Position numbers and translations under genes: made by a program. DNA of 64,000 nucleotides from Frankia sp. QA3 (lineage in GTDB: Bacteria; Actinomycetota; Actinomycetes; Frankiales; Frankiaceae), in NCBI RefSeq assembly GCF_000262465.1, contig NZ_CM001489.1:3247739-3311738 (forward strand), in the 5' to 3' direction. Within the stretch, counting starts at the first letter, position 1; each line of letters begins with the position of its first letter. Positions 34,883-43,249 of this stretch are shown in pieces. Below the pieces are notes generated by a model. It was not told the origin of the DNA. It made no database searches and worked only from the letters and a program-made list of their open reading frames with translations.

Positions 34883-36391
34883 GTGGCCCGGGTGGTGGTG
34901 ATCGGCGCCGGGGTGGGCGGGCTGGCCGCCGCGGCCCGCCTCGCCGCGGCCGGGCATGACGTCACCGTCTGTGAGCAGTCGTCGCGAATCGGTGGAAAAC
35001 TCGGCTGGTACGAACGGGACGGCTACGGCTTCGACACCGGGCCGTCCCTGCTGACCATGCCAGGCGTCTTCGAGGACCTGTTCGCCGCGACCGGCGGGCC
35101 GCTGCGCGCCGAGCTGGACCTTCGCCGCCTCGACCCCATCGCCTCCTACCGGTTCGCCGACGGCACCACCCTGGCCGCGCACGCGGACGACGACGCCTTC
35201 GCCGCCGAACTCGACGAGCGCCTCGGCGGCGGCGCCGGCGGCGACTGGCGGCGCCTGGCCGCCCGGGCGGCGCGGGTGTTCGACGCCGCCGAGGGACCGT
35301 TCCTGTCCAGCCCGGTACGCGCCGGGGGGCTCGCCCGGCTGGCCTGGGCCTCGCCCGGGGACGTCGCGGCGGTCGCCCCCGGCCGCAGCCTGCGCGGGCT
35401 CGGCCGCAGCTACCTGCGCGACCCACGCCTGCGGATGCTGCTCGACCGCTACGCGACCTACTCCGGTTCGGACCCCCGGCGCGCCCCGGCCGCCCTGGTG
35501 TCGGTGGTGCACGCCGAGCGCCGCTTCGGCGGGTGGTATGTGCCGGGCGGGCTGCGCCGGCTCGGCGAGGCGATCGCGCGGCGGGCCGAGGACCGCGGGG
35601 CCCGGATCCTGCTCGACACCCGGGTGCTGAGGGTGACCCGCACCCCCGGCGGCCGGGTCGACGGGGTGCGCCTCGCCGACGGCATCCTGCTGCCCGCCGA
35701 CGTCGTCGTCGCGAACATCGACGCGGCAGCGCTCTACGGCCGGCTGGTGGACGACCGGGCCGGGCGGCGCCATGTCCGGCGGGCCACCCCGTCGATGTCC
35801 GGGTTCGTGCTGCTGCTGGCCCTGTCCGGGAGCACGCCGGCGCTGGGCCACCACACGGTCACCTTCCCGGCGGACTACGACGGCGAGTTCGACGCGGTGT
35901 TCGCCGGCCGCCTCGCCGACGACCCGGCGGTCTACATCGCCGCACCGGCGGACCCGGCCTGCGCGCCGCCGGACGGGGAGGCGTGGTTCGTCCTCGTCAA
36001 CGCCGCCGCGCACGTCCCGCACACGGCCGACGCAGCACCCCGGACGCAGCGGAGGGGGGTGCGCGGGCTGGACTGGGACCAGCCGGGCCTGGCCGACGGG
36101 TACGCCCGGCGCATCCTGGACCTTCTCGCCGCCCGCGGGCTCGACGTGCGGTCTCGGCTGCGATGGTACGAGACGATCACCCCGGCGGACCTGGAGCGGC
36201 GCACCGGCGCGGTGGGTGGGTCGATCTACGGCGGGTCGTCGAACGGGGCCCGGGCGGCGTTCCTGCGCCCACCGAACGCCGCCCGGGTGCCGGGCCTGTT
36301 CCTCGTCGGCGGGTCCACCCACCCCGGCGGCGGCCTGCCGCTGGTCGTGTTGTCCGCCGGCATCGTCGCCGGGCTCGTCGGGCCGGCCTGA
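34883..36391 (+). CDS. crtD: CrtD/CrtI-family carotenoid desaturase
   Basis: The 502-residue flavoprotein opens with VVVIGAGVGGLAAAARLAAAG and GYGFDTGPSLLTMP, and closes with RVPGLFLVGGSTHPGGGLPL followed by VVLSAGIVAGL, the CrtI-family FAD-binding ends. RYATYSGSDPRRAPA lies in the middle. The GGSTHPGGGLP ending is closer to the CrtD/CrtI-like subgroup than to the phytoene desaturase at 41.6 kb, and its place after CruF and a glycosyltransferase suggests the 3,4-desaturation of a 1-hydroxy carotenoid. An insertion rich in Arg/Thr (TADAAPRTQRRGVRG) is seen at about residue 390. Starts at GTG 10 bases after the glycosyltransferase. Confidence 0.8.
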   Translation: MARVVVIGAGVGGLAAAARLAAAGHDVTVCEQSSRIGGKLGWYERDGYGFDTGPSLLTMPGVFEDLFAATGGPLRAELDLRRLDPIASYRFADGTTLAAHADDDAFAAELDERLGGGAGGDWRRLAARAARVFDAAEGPFLSSPVRAGGLARLAWASPGDVAAVAPGRSLRGLGRSYLRDPRLRMLLDRYATYSGSDPRRAPAALVSVVHAERRFGGWYVPGGLRRLGEAIARRAEDRGARILLDTRVLRVTRTPGGRVDGVRLADGILLPADVVVANIDAAALYGRLVDDRAGRRHVRRATPSMSGFVLLLALSGSTPALGHHTVTFPADYDGEFDAVFAGRLADDPAVYIAAPADPACAPPDGEAWFVLVNAAAHVPHTADAAPRTQRRGVRGLDWDQPGLADGYARRILDLLAARGLDVRSRLRWYETITPADLERRTGAVGGSIYGGSSNGARAAFLRPPNAARVPGLFLVGGSTHPGGGLPLVVLSAGIVAGLVGPA

Positions 36392-36419
36392 CCGGTCCGA
36401 CGAGCCTGGCGACCGCGGC

Positions 36420-36835
36420 CTACAGCCCGGCGCGGACCAGCGTCACCGCGGTGACCCCGGAGACGTACCGCCCCGCCCTCGGTGTCGTCGGGGGCGGTCA
36501 GCCGGGGCCCCTCGCCCGCCAGCGACACGCCGTCCTGGGTGACGGCGAGCAGCACCTCGGAGCCGGCGAAGCCGGGGTCGATCTCGCCCACGAGACGACC
36601 GACTCGTAGCCGTCGCTGGCGTGGACGACAGCGGCGTAGCGCAGCGCGTCGTTCTTCACGTCGCTACGGAACGTCGGCTGGGCCGCCTGCAGGACGTCGT
36701 AGAGCGTGGGGCCGGTGTAGGTGGGTCTGCGGCTCGCCAGGTCGGCAGCAGGCTGACGACGAGGATCGCGGCCAGGGCCAGAACCATCGCGCAGACGCGC
36801 GGACGGGACATTCTGCGGGCGAGGTACGACACCAT
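36420..36835 (-). pseudogene. Remnant of a secreted molybdopterin-dependent oxidoreductase-like protein
   Basis: On the minus strand an N-terminal membrane/signal segment (from ATG 36835: MVSYLARRMSRPRVCAMVLA and hydrophobic continuation) is followed, in other frames, by YTGPTLYDVLQAAQPTF, KNDALRYAAVVHASDGYESV, VSW, then GEIDPGFAGSEVLLAVTQDG and finally GGRYVSGVTAVTLV. These blocks, in this order, are those of small sulfite-oxidase-fold proteins of actinobacteria. Joining them needs a lost base near 36590 (TGGGCGAG for TGGGGCGAG) and an extra base near 36477 in a G run; the segment between signal and YTGPTLYDVL is also shortened and out of frame. The gene is therefore broken. It converges on crtD. 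Confidence 0.8.
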
Positions 36836-37605
36836 TTCCCGAATCTTTTGCGGGTGCGGGAGTTCGCCGGTCACGCGGCCGCGGCCCACGGCCGATCGGC
36901 GACTGTGCGGATGGCCAGATCGTAGCAACGAATCCGCAGATCCGGGAGTATCCCCGAAGAGAAATCCGCGAATGCGGATCTTCTAGCCAGTTTCTCCACG
37001 CTCCCGCCTGAGGCGTTCCAGCCCTGGTCGGCCGCGCGCGGGACGACGGCCACCACCGGTAGAGACAAAGAAACAACCAGCGGTCAACCGCGACCATCAA
37101 AATCTTCCGAACCACGCTGATCGCTCGGCAATCAAAACTGTCCGTATACGGAACAAATCTCCCGCATACGGCCTGCTCCCGCGGGGCGGCGGGGGTCAGC
37201 GGGGGCAGCACGGCGTCTCGGGCGGTGGACACGATGACGCGAGGGCGGCAGGAGTGCGATGACCGTGGTGCGTTGATGGCGTGGGTCGGGTCCGGGCGGG
37301 GATCAACACGGACCGGAATCCGCCCGGACGCGTGGCGCGGTTCCGCGCTCGCCACGCCGATGCCCTCCGAGGTTCGGTGCGCCACCCACCGGCCGCCGCA
37401 ACCTTCTGTTGCCAGTCGCGCTCACAGCGTCGTGCCGAGGCTTCGTTGCGGTTCAAGGCGGCAAAACCGTGCGTAGACCTCGGCACGATCTGGCCGCCAT
37501 CCGGCCGGAAGCCGGGCTGGCGGGCAAGCGGGCGGCAACAGCCGGGGCCGCACCAGGGTCAGCTAGCGACTACCCAGAGCTAATGAACAATTCGGAATCA
37601 TTCGG
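36836..37605. other. Gene-poor segment of lower GC
   Basis: About 770 bases without a gene I can support. The part 36,850-37,170 is clearly lower in GC than the rest of the window and holds small inverted repeats (for example ATCCGC-GAAT-GCGGAT near 36,965) and the palindrome pair described separately. The part 37,200-37,600 has open frames on both strands but none has recognisable protein sequence or a ribosome site. It may be decayed or transferred DNA. Confidence 0.5.
37142..37171. promoter_or_regulatory. Two palindromic 10-mers (CCGTATACGG, CCGCATACGG) spaced 20 bp apart
   Basis: CCGTATACGG at 37142-37151 is the core of the 12-bp perfect palindrome TCCGTATACGGA; CCGCATACGG at 37162-37171 differs at one base. 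The start-to-start distance is 20 bp, two helical turns, typical of a dimer-of-dimers operator. The nearest genes are the pseudogene at 36.8 kb and the phosphotransferase ending at 37.6 kb, so the regulated gene may have been lost. Confidence 0.4.
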
Positions 37606-38304
37606 TTAGTCACGAGGCGGAGGCGCACCCGACAGCGCGGCACGCAGCGTCACCAGAAGCTGGCCGAGGCCGACCACGCAGACCGCGAGCGTCGCGCCCG
37701 CTGTCACGGTCCCGGCGAAGCCGGCCAGGTCGGGGACGATGCCGGCGCCCGCCAGCCCGAACGCGGCGACGATGAGCCGGGTCGGCCGCTCGCCGACCGT
37801 CACCACGCCGATCTCCCCGAAGCCGGCGTTGCCGGCCCGCGCCCGGGTGTACTCCAGCAGCCCGAGCGCGCACCCCGCGGCGACGAGCAGACCGCCCGGC
37901 GCGCCGACGTACCACAGGGCGACCAGGTACAGCAGGTCGCCGCAGCGGTCCGCGACCGAGTCCAGCACGTAGCCCCAGGCGCTCACCCGGTCGGTCAGCA
38001 CCGCCACGGCTCCGTCGAGGCTGTCGGCCACGCCCCCGAGGACCATCACCACCACCGCCAGCAGCGGCCAGTGGCCCCCCGCCGCGGCGGCCGGCAGCGC
38101 GAGCGCGGTGACCGCCACACCCGCCATGGTCACCGCCGACGGCGGCACCCGGCGGGCGGCCAGCGGGCTCGCGACCCGGTGGACCAGCGTCAGCCAGGCG
38201 CGCACCAACCACAGTCCGCCCAGCGGGTCGTAGCCGCCGTGCAGGGCCGACCAGCGCGCAAGATAGGTGTCGCGATCGGGTACCGGGGTGCGCACACCGT
38301 CCAT
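37606..38304 (-). CDS. CDP-alcohol phosphatidyltransferase family protein
   Basis: The 232-residue membrane protein has the CDP-alcohol phosphotransferase motif as DSLDGAVAVL, then GYVLDSVADR, giving the DG...G...D...D metal-binding pattern. The Arg of the usual DGxxAR is Val here. About six hydrophobic helices are visible. It would join a CDP-linked lipid head or diacylglycerol to an alcohol in the membrane; the acceptor is unknown. ATG at 38304 is the last of four ATGs in a 17-bp tandem repeat, so its translation may be affected by the upstream mini-frames described as a repeat. It is divergent from the 82-residue gene at 38432. Confidence 0.8.
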   Translation of the reverse strand: MDGVRTPVPDRDTYLARWSALHGGYDPLGGLWLVRAWLTLVHRVASPLAARRVPPSAVTMAGVAVTALALPAAAAGGHWPLLAVVVMVLGGVADSLDGAVAVLTDRVSAWGYVLDSVADRCGDLLYLVALWYVGAPGGLLVAAGCALGLLEYTRARAGNAGFGEIGVVTVGERPTRLIVAAFGLAGAGIVPDLAGFAGTVTAGATLAVCVVGLGQLLVTLRAALSGAPPPRD

Positions 38305-38368
38305 CGTGCCCGGGACGTCATCGTGCCCGGGACGTCATCGTGCCCGGGACGTCATCGTGCCCGGGACA
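38302..38368. repeat. Four tandem copies of a 17-bp unit in a divergent promoter, forming overlapping mini-ORFs
   Basis: The unit CATCGTGCCCGGGACGT repeats at 38302, 38319, 38336 and 38353 (the last copy shortened by one). On the minus strand each unit supplies an ATG and a TGA, giving six-codon frames M-T-S-R-A-R whose stop overlaps the next ATG (ATGA). The last ATG in the chain is the start of the phosphotransferase gene. Each unit also has the palindrome CCCGGG, so an operator array is another reading. Confidence 0.7.
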
Positions 38369-38431
38369 TAGAGTCGCGTCGTCTTGCATGCGGCCGCGCC
38401 GCGGCGGCGACCCGGACGGGGCTGGAGTGTT

Positions 38432-38680
38432 GTGACCGAGCAGGCAAGCGGTGTGGTGGAGAGCCTCGACGACCTCGACCCGCGGGTGGTCTTCGCCCCC
38501 CATCGCCACCAGGTGATCCTGGCGGTGCGGATCACCCCGGTCTTCAACACCCTCGACCTCGGCCTCGTGGCGGCGGTGATCGACACCGCCAACCAGGCCG
38601 GTTTCGCGCTGGCGCGCGAGCAGACCTTCCGCGACGAATGGCTGCTGTGCGTGTTCGACGCCTACGACGATCATGAGTAG
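38432..38680 (+). CDS. Small conserved-looking protein (82 residues), function unknown
   Basis: From GTG 38432 (GGAG 5 bases upstream) the protein reads VTEQASGVVESLDDLDPRVV, then FAPHRHQVILAVRITPVFNT and LDLGLVAAVIDTANQAGFAL, ending LLCVFDAYDDHE. It is soluble, with mixed alpha/beta character, and has codon use like its neighbours. Actinobacteria often have a small unknown gene next to metF, and this may be that gene. It converges on metF with about 50 bases between. Confidence 0.6.
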   Translation: MTEQASGVVESLDDLDPRVVFAPHRHQVILAVRITPVFNTLDLGLVAAVIDTANQAGFALAREQTFRDEWLLCVFDAYDDHE

Positions 38681-38732
38681 GGCAGCCAGGACGCCGGGCG
38701 GCACCGGCGGGGACGAGACCCCCGCCGCCCGC

Positions 38733-39629
38733 CTACCGGACCGCCTCGAAGATCTCCCGCGTGGCGCTGGACCGGTTGAGGGTGATGAAGTGCAGGCCGG
38801 GCGCCCCACCGTCGAGCAAGCGGCGGGACAGCTCCGTCGCCACCTCGAGGCCGACCGCCCGCACCGCCGCCGGGTCGTCCGCGACGGCCTGCAGGCGGGC
38901 GGCCAGCGCGGGCGGGAAGGCGGCACCGGAAAGCTGCGCCATCCGGACGATCTGCGCCACGTTCGTCACCGGCATGATCCCGGGAATGATCGGCTTGTCG
39001 CAGCCCAGCGCGCGCACCCGGTCGACGAGGCGGAAGTAGTCGTCGGCACCGAAGAAGAACTGGGTGATGGCGTAGTCGGCGCCGGCGTCGAACTTGCCTA
39101 CCAGGTACCGAGCGTCGGTGTCGAAGTCGGGCGAGCGGGGGTGCTTGTCCGGGAAGGCCGCCACCCCGACGCAGAAGTCCCCCACCGACTTCACCAGCCG
39201 CACGAGCTCGTCGGCGTGCTTCAGCCCCTGCGGGTGGGGCGTCCAGGTGCCCTGCGGGTCGCCGGGCGGGTCGCCGCGCAGCGCGATCACGTTGCGCACC
39301 CCCGCGCCCGCGTAGTTGCCGATCACCTGACGCAGCTCGGCGACGGAGTGGTTGACCGCGGTGAGGTGGGCGATCGGGGTGAGGGTGGTGTCGGTGGCGA
39401 TCCGCTCGGTCACCCGGATCGTGCCCTCGCGGGTCGAGCCGCCCGCGCCGTAGGTCACCGAGACGAAGGAGGGGCGCAGCGCCTCGATCCGTCGCAGGGC
39501 GGTCCACAGGTGACGCTCGCCCTCGGGGGTGCGGGGCGGGAAGAACTCGAAGGAGAACGAGGGACGCCCGGAGGCGAGGAACTCACCCATCGTCGCCGGT
39601 TTCGCGCTCACACTCCGGACCGCCGTCAT
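38733..39629 (-). CDS. metF: 5,10-methylenetetrahydrofolate reductase
   Basis: MetF reduces methylene-THF to methyl-THF for methionine synthesis using FAD. The 298-residue protein shows [78 protein letters not shown] and [17 protein letters not shown], the whole family pattern. The start is taken as ATG 39629; there is no clear ribosome site, and a GTG a little inside the frame may be used instead. Length fits bacterial MetF. It lies downstream of the DUF4097-like gene on the same strand. Confidence 0.95.
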   Translation of the reverse strand: MTAVRSVSAKPATMGEFLASGRPSFSFEFFPPRTPEGERHLWTALRRIEALRPSFVSVTYGAGGSTREGTIRVTERIATDTTLTPIAHLTAVNHSVAELRQVIGNYAGAGVRNVIALRGDPPGDPQGTWTPHPQGLKHADELVRLVKSVGDFCVGVAAFPDKHPRSPDFDTDARYLVGKFDAGADYAITQFFFGADDYFRLVDRVRALGCDKPIIPGIMPVTNVAQIVRMAQLSGAAFPPALAARLQAVADDPAAVRAVGLEVATELSRRLLDGGAPGLHFITLNRSSATREIFEAVR

Positions 39630-39722
39630 GCGACGAGAGTAGACCGGCGCGGACCATGCCCGGGGACGTACCCCCGAGCCGGAAACCCCCCTGACCTTCA
39701 CGTAACAATAACGGACAACATT

Positions 39723-40436
39723 TCAGATGGGCAGCGGCCCCAACGGCGCGGTGAGGCCGATGCGCACCCGGCCGGCGACGGTGCGGGCCACCACCCGCCG
39801 CGCCGCGTCCGTCGTCGGCGTCAGCGCCACGTCGACCGCGCTCGGATCGCCCGTCTCAACCTCCACCGCGTACGCGCCGTCGGGGAGCATGACCGTGAGC
39901 AGACCCGACTCGGTCTGGGCGTGCACGGCGTCCGGCGGCTGGCTGAAATGCAGGTTGACGTCCCCGCCCAGGCTGCGGGCGGCGACCGGGCCGGCGCCGA
40001 GCTCGCGGCCGGCGATCGTGCCGTCGCGGGTGACCAGCGACAGCTCCCCGCGGACCCCCCACAGGGTGATCTCGCCGACGAGCACCTCGGCCCGCACCCG
40101 GGTGCCGGGCGGCACGGCCAGCCTGACCCGCACGTCGCTGCGCCGCCCGTCCACGCGCAGCACCGATCCGGCGGTGGTCACCGCGGGGGTCGAACGGCCG
40201 GGCCGGCGCCGCACCGTGAGGTCGACGCGCACGTCAGCGCGGTCGCGTTCGGCAACCTCGACCCGGCCCGCGGCCACCATGACCTCGACGGCGTCGATAC
40301 CGTCGACGGTGTGAACCAGCTCGGCGGGTGGCATCCGCAACAGCGACAGACCGCCCACCGCGGCGGCCAGCAACACGATGGCGATCACCATGATGACGGT
40401 GTCGAACACGGGCACACCGCACGGTACCCCGGTCAC
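39723..40436 (-). CDS. Membrane-anchored DUF4097-like beta-repeat protein
   Basis: The protein of up to 237 residues has one N-terminal membrane helix (VIMVIAIVLLAAAVGGLSLL) and a beta-rich outer domain with recurring VxVRxxxxG strands (RVEVAERDRADVRVDLTV, TRVRAEVLVGEITLWGV, GDVNLHFSQPP). This resembles DUF4097/adhesin-type right-handed repeats. The function is unknown. The start is uncertain: the GTG at 40436 would put the two divergent starts only 2 bases apart, so a GTG at 40415 or 40409 is also likely. The promoter must overlap the crtE start region. Confidence 0.6.
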   Translation of the reverse strand: MTGVPCGVPVFDTVIMVIAIVLLAAAVGGLSLLRMPPAELVHTVDGIDAVEVMVAAGRVEVAERDRADVRVDLTVRRRPGRSTPAVTTAGSVLRVDGRRSDVRVRLAVPPGTRVRAEVLVGEITLWGVRGELSLVTRDGTIAGRELGAGPVAARSLGGDVNLHFSQPPDAVHAQTESGLLTVMLPDGAYAVEVETGDPSAVDVALTPTTDAARRVVARTVAGRVRIGLTAPLGPLPI

Positions 40437-40438
40437 CG

Positions 40439-41595
40439 ATGACCGATGTCCGCCCGCGGGTATCCGCCGTGCTGCGCCGGTTCGCCGACGCCCGGGGGAC
40501 GACGCTGCGCGACATCGACGCCGATCTCGCCCCGTTTGTTGGGGTCGCCGAGGATGTGCTGCTCAGCGGGGGCAAGCGGGTGCGGCCCGCGTTCTGCTAC
40601 TGGGGCTGGCGGGGCGCCGGCGGGCCGGACTGCGACGAGATCGTGACGGCCGCCGCATCCCTGGAGGTGCTACACGCCTGTGCGCTGGTGCATGACGACG
40701 TGATGGACGGCTCGGATCTGCGTCGCGGCGAGCCGAGCGCGCACCGCCGCCTGGCCCGGGTGCACCGCCAGGCCCGGCTGGGCGGCGATCCGGACGCCTT
40801 CGGCCGCTCGGCGGCGATCCTGCTCGGCGACCTGTTTCTGACCTGGGCGGACGATCTGCTGATGGCCAGCGGGCTGACTCCCGGCGCGCTGGCGCGGGCC
40901 TGGCCGACGTACGCGCGGATGCGCGGCGAGCTCGTCGCCGGTCAGTACCTCGACCTCGCCAGCCAGACAGGAGCCGGGGCCAGCCAGACAGGAGCCGGGG
41001 CCAGCCGGGTGGGGGCCGGGGCCAGCCAGGTGGGGCCGGGGCCAGCCAGGTGGGGGCCGAGCGGCCGACCGCCGGGCCGCAGCGCGGCCTCGACCCGGCG
41101 CGGGTCGCGCGGATCGCCCGGTACAAGACCGCTGGCTACACGGTGGTCCGACCGTTGCAGCTCGGCGCCCTGCTCGCCGGGACCCGCCCGGGCCTGCTGG
41201 AGACCTACGCGGCGTTCGGCCATCCGCTCGGTGAGGCGTTCCAGCTGCGCGACGACATCCTCGGGGTGTTCGGCGATCCGGCGGTGACCGGCAAGCCCGC
41301 CGGGGAGGACCTGCGCGACGGGCGGGCCAACGGGCTGCTGGCGCTGGCCCTGCGCCACGCGCGGCCGACGGCGGCGGCCCGGCTGCGCGACCTCGTCGGT
41401 CCGCCGGCGCGGCCCGGCGCGGTCGAGGAGGCGCGCGAGCTGATCGCGGCCAGCGGCGCGCCGGCCGCGGCCGAGGAGCGGATCGCCGCACGCACCGCGC
41501 AGGCCCTGGCCGTCCTGGAACGCTCCGACCTCGACGGCACCACCCGCGGTGCGCTGGTGGAGCTCGCGACCGCGGCCACGGCACGGACACATTGA
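40439..41595 (+). pseudogene. crtE: Polyprenyl (geranylgeranyl) diphosphate synthase, interrupted by a -1 frameshift in a tandem repeat
   Basis: The enzyme condenses C5 units to GGPP, the precursor of phytoene. The first part (to about 41035) has GGKRVRPAFCYWG and the first aspartate motif LVHDDVMDGSDLRRG. The second part, in another frame, has RIARYKTAGYTVVRPLQLG and the second motif FQLRDDILGVFGDP with GKPAGEDLRDG. The break lies in a run of five copies of a 7-residue unit (ASQTGAG/ASQVGAG): the fourth copy is 20 instead of 21 bases, with four G where its neighbours have five (about 41032-41035). All catalytic motifs survive, so this may be a recent mutation, a sequencing error or a phase switch. 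It leads crtI by 28 bases. Confidence 0.85.
40958..41061 (+). repeat. Five copies of a 21-bp coding repeat in crtE, one copy short by one base
   Basis: Units start at 40958, 40979, 41000, 41021 and 41041. Copies 1 and 2 are identical; 3 to 5 replace ACAGGA with GTGGGG. Copy 4 (41021-41040) has 20 bases and shifts the frame. The repeat falls in a loop between QYLDL and the KTAxYT helix, where other prenyl synthases have a short segment, so copy number is probably tolerated if the frame is kept. Confidence 0.9.
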
Positions 41596-41623
41596 CCGCG
41601 AACGAAAAGGGGGCGGGCGCCGG

Positions 41624-43150
41624 ATGCGCACGGTGAAGGGCCCGACGGATCACGTCGTCATCGTCGGTGCGGGATTCGCGGGGCTGTCGGCCGCGCTGCG
41701 CCTGGCGGGGGCCGGGCGCCGGGTGACGGTGCTGGAGCGCGAGGCGGTGCCGGGCGGTCGGGCCGGGCTGCTCACCCTCGACGGCTACCGGTTCGACACC
41801 GGCCCGACCGTGCTCACGATGCCCGAGCTGATCGCCGACGCCCTGGACTGCGTCGGCGAGGACCTCGACCGCTGGCTGACGCTGACCCGGCTCGACCCGA
41901 TGTACCGGGGCTTCTTCGCCGACGGCTCCTCGCTGGACGTCCGCGCCGACCCGGCCGACACCGCGGCGGAGATCCGGGCGCTGTGCGGCCCGGCGGAGGC
42001 CGCCGGCTTCGAGCGGTTCGTCGCACTCGTCACGGCGATGTTCCGCGCGCAGCTGCGGCACTTCATCGACGCCCAGGTGGACTCGCCGCTGTCGCTGCTG
42101 CGCCCGCAGCTCGCCCGGCTCGCGGCGCTGGGCGGCTTCCGCCGGCTCGATGCGGTCGTCGGCCGCCACCTGCGCGACCCGCGGACCCGGCGGATGTTCT
42201 CCTTCCAGGCGATGTACGCCGGGCTCGCCCCCCACGACGCGCTCGCCCTCTACGCCGTCATCTCGTACATGGACTCCGTCGCCGGGGTCTACCACCCGAC
42301 TGGCGGCATGCACGCCGTCGCCGAGGCGATGGCCGCCGCGGCGGTCAAGCACGGGGTGACGGTGCGCTACGAGACGACGGTGAGCCGGGTGGAGGTGCGC
42401 GGCGACCGGGCGGTGGCAGTGCACACCACGGCCGGCGAGCGCATCGGCGCGGACGTGGTGGTCCTCAACCCGGACCTGCCGGTCGCCTACACCGAGCTGC
42501 TGCCACCGGCGGCGGCGCCGGCCCGGCTGCGCCGGCTGCGCTACTCGCCGTCATGCTTCCTGCTGCTGGCCGGTGCCCGGGTCGAGTACCCGCACACGGC
42601 GCACCACACCATCCATTTCGGCCAGGCCTGGCGGCGGACGTTCAAGGAGCTCATCGACCGCGGCGAGCTGATGAGCGACCCGTCGTTCCTCGTCACCACG
42701 CCGTCGCGCAGCGAACCGGCGATGGCGCCGGCCGGCGGACACTCCTACTACGTGCTGTTCCCGACGCCGAACCTCACCGCGCCGCTGGACTGGTCGGTGC
42801 TGCGCTCGCGCTACCGCGACGAGGTCGTCGCCACCTGCGAGCGCCACGGCTACTCCGGGTTCGGCGACGCCATCGAGGTGGAGCAGGTGACCACCCCGGC
42901 CGACTGGCGGGCCCGCGGGATGGCCGCGGGCGCGCCGTTCGCCGCCGCCCACACCTTTCGCCAGACCGGCCCGTTCCGCCCGGCGAACATGGCGCCCGGG
43001 CTGGCGAACGTGGTGTTCGCCGGCAGCGGCACCCGGCCCGGCGTCGGTGTGCCGATGGTGCTCATCTCGGGGCGGCTGGCGGCGGAGCGGATCCTCGGCG
43101 CCGAACGCGGTTACCGCTCGCGCGCGCTGCGCTCCGGCGCGCCGACCTGA
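41624..43150 (+). CDS. crtI: Phytoene desaturase
   Basis: CrtI introduces several double bonds into phytoene to give neurosporene or lycopene, using FAD at the membrane. The 508-residue protein begins HVVIVGAGFAGLSAALRLAG, then GYRFDTGPTVLTMPELI, MFSFQAMYAGLAPHDALALY, YHPTGGMHAVAEAM, and ends NVVFAGSGTRPGVGVPMVLI, which is the CrtI C-terminal FAD signature. This ending distinguishes it from the CrtD-like protein at 34.9 kb. ATG 41624 is preceded by AAGGGGG at some distance; a GTG at 41633 is possible. It follows crtE by 28 bases and would be cotranscribed. Confidence 0.93.
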   Translation: MRTVKGPTDHVVIVGAGFAGLSAALRLAGAGRRVTVLEREAVPGGRAGLLTLDGYRFDTGPTVLTMPELIADALDCVGEDLDRWLTLTRLDPMYRGFFADGSSLDVRADPADTAAEIRALCGPAEAAGFERFVALVTAMFRAQLRHFIDAQVDSPLSLLRPQLARLAALGGFRRLDAVVGRHLRDPRTRRMFSFQAMYAGLAPHDALALYAVISYMDSVAGVYHPTGGMHAVAEAMAAAAVKHGVTVRYETTVSRVEVRGDRAVAVHTTAGERIGADVVVLNPDLPVAYTELLPPAAAPARLRRLRYSPSCFLLLAGARVEYPHTAHHTIHFGQAWRRTFKELIDRGELMSDPSFLVTTPSRSEPAMAPAGGHSYYVLFPTPNLTAPLDWSVLRSRYRDEVVATCERHGYSGFGDAIEVEQVTTPADWRARGMAAGAPFAAAHTFRQTGPFRPANMAPGLANVVFAGSGTRPGVGVPMVLISGRLAAERILGAERGYRSRALRSGAPT

Positions 43151-43249
43151 GCCGAAAGTTCCTGAACAGGGGCTTAGAAGACGCTTGCAACCGAGCCGTG
43201 CCGAGTCCGTTGGCACCCCATTCCGCGCCGGGGCTGGGAGAATACCGGC

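Noticed and set aside
34829..36322. Minus-strand frame opposite crtD
   Set aside because: It is an antisense shadow of crtD with Gly/Gln/His/Arg-rich composition and no motif.
37225..37583. Overlapping frames on both strands in the gene-poor segment
   Set aside because: No recognisable sequence, weak or absent ribosome sites and conflicting overlaps; I list the region as unassigned.
38302..38368. CRISPR-like array
   Set aside because: Units are directly adjacent 17-mers without unique spacers and no cas genes are nearby.
41050..41595. Second half of crtE as an independent gene
   Set aside because: It holds only the C-terminal half of a prenyl synthase, begins inside the repeat and has no ribosome site; it is better read as the rest of a frameshifted gene.
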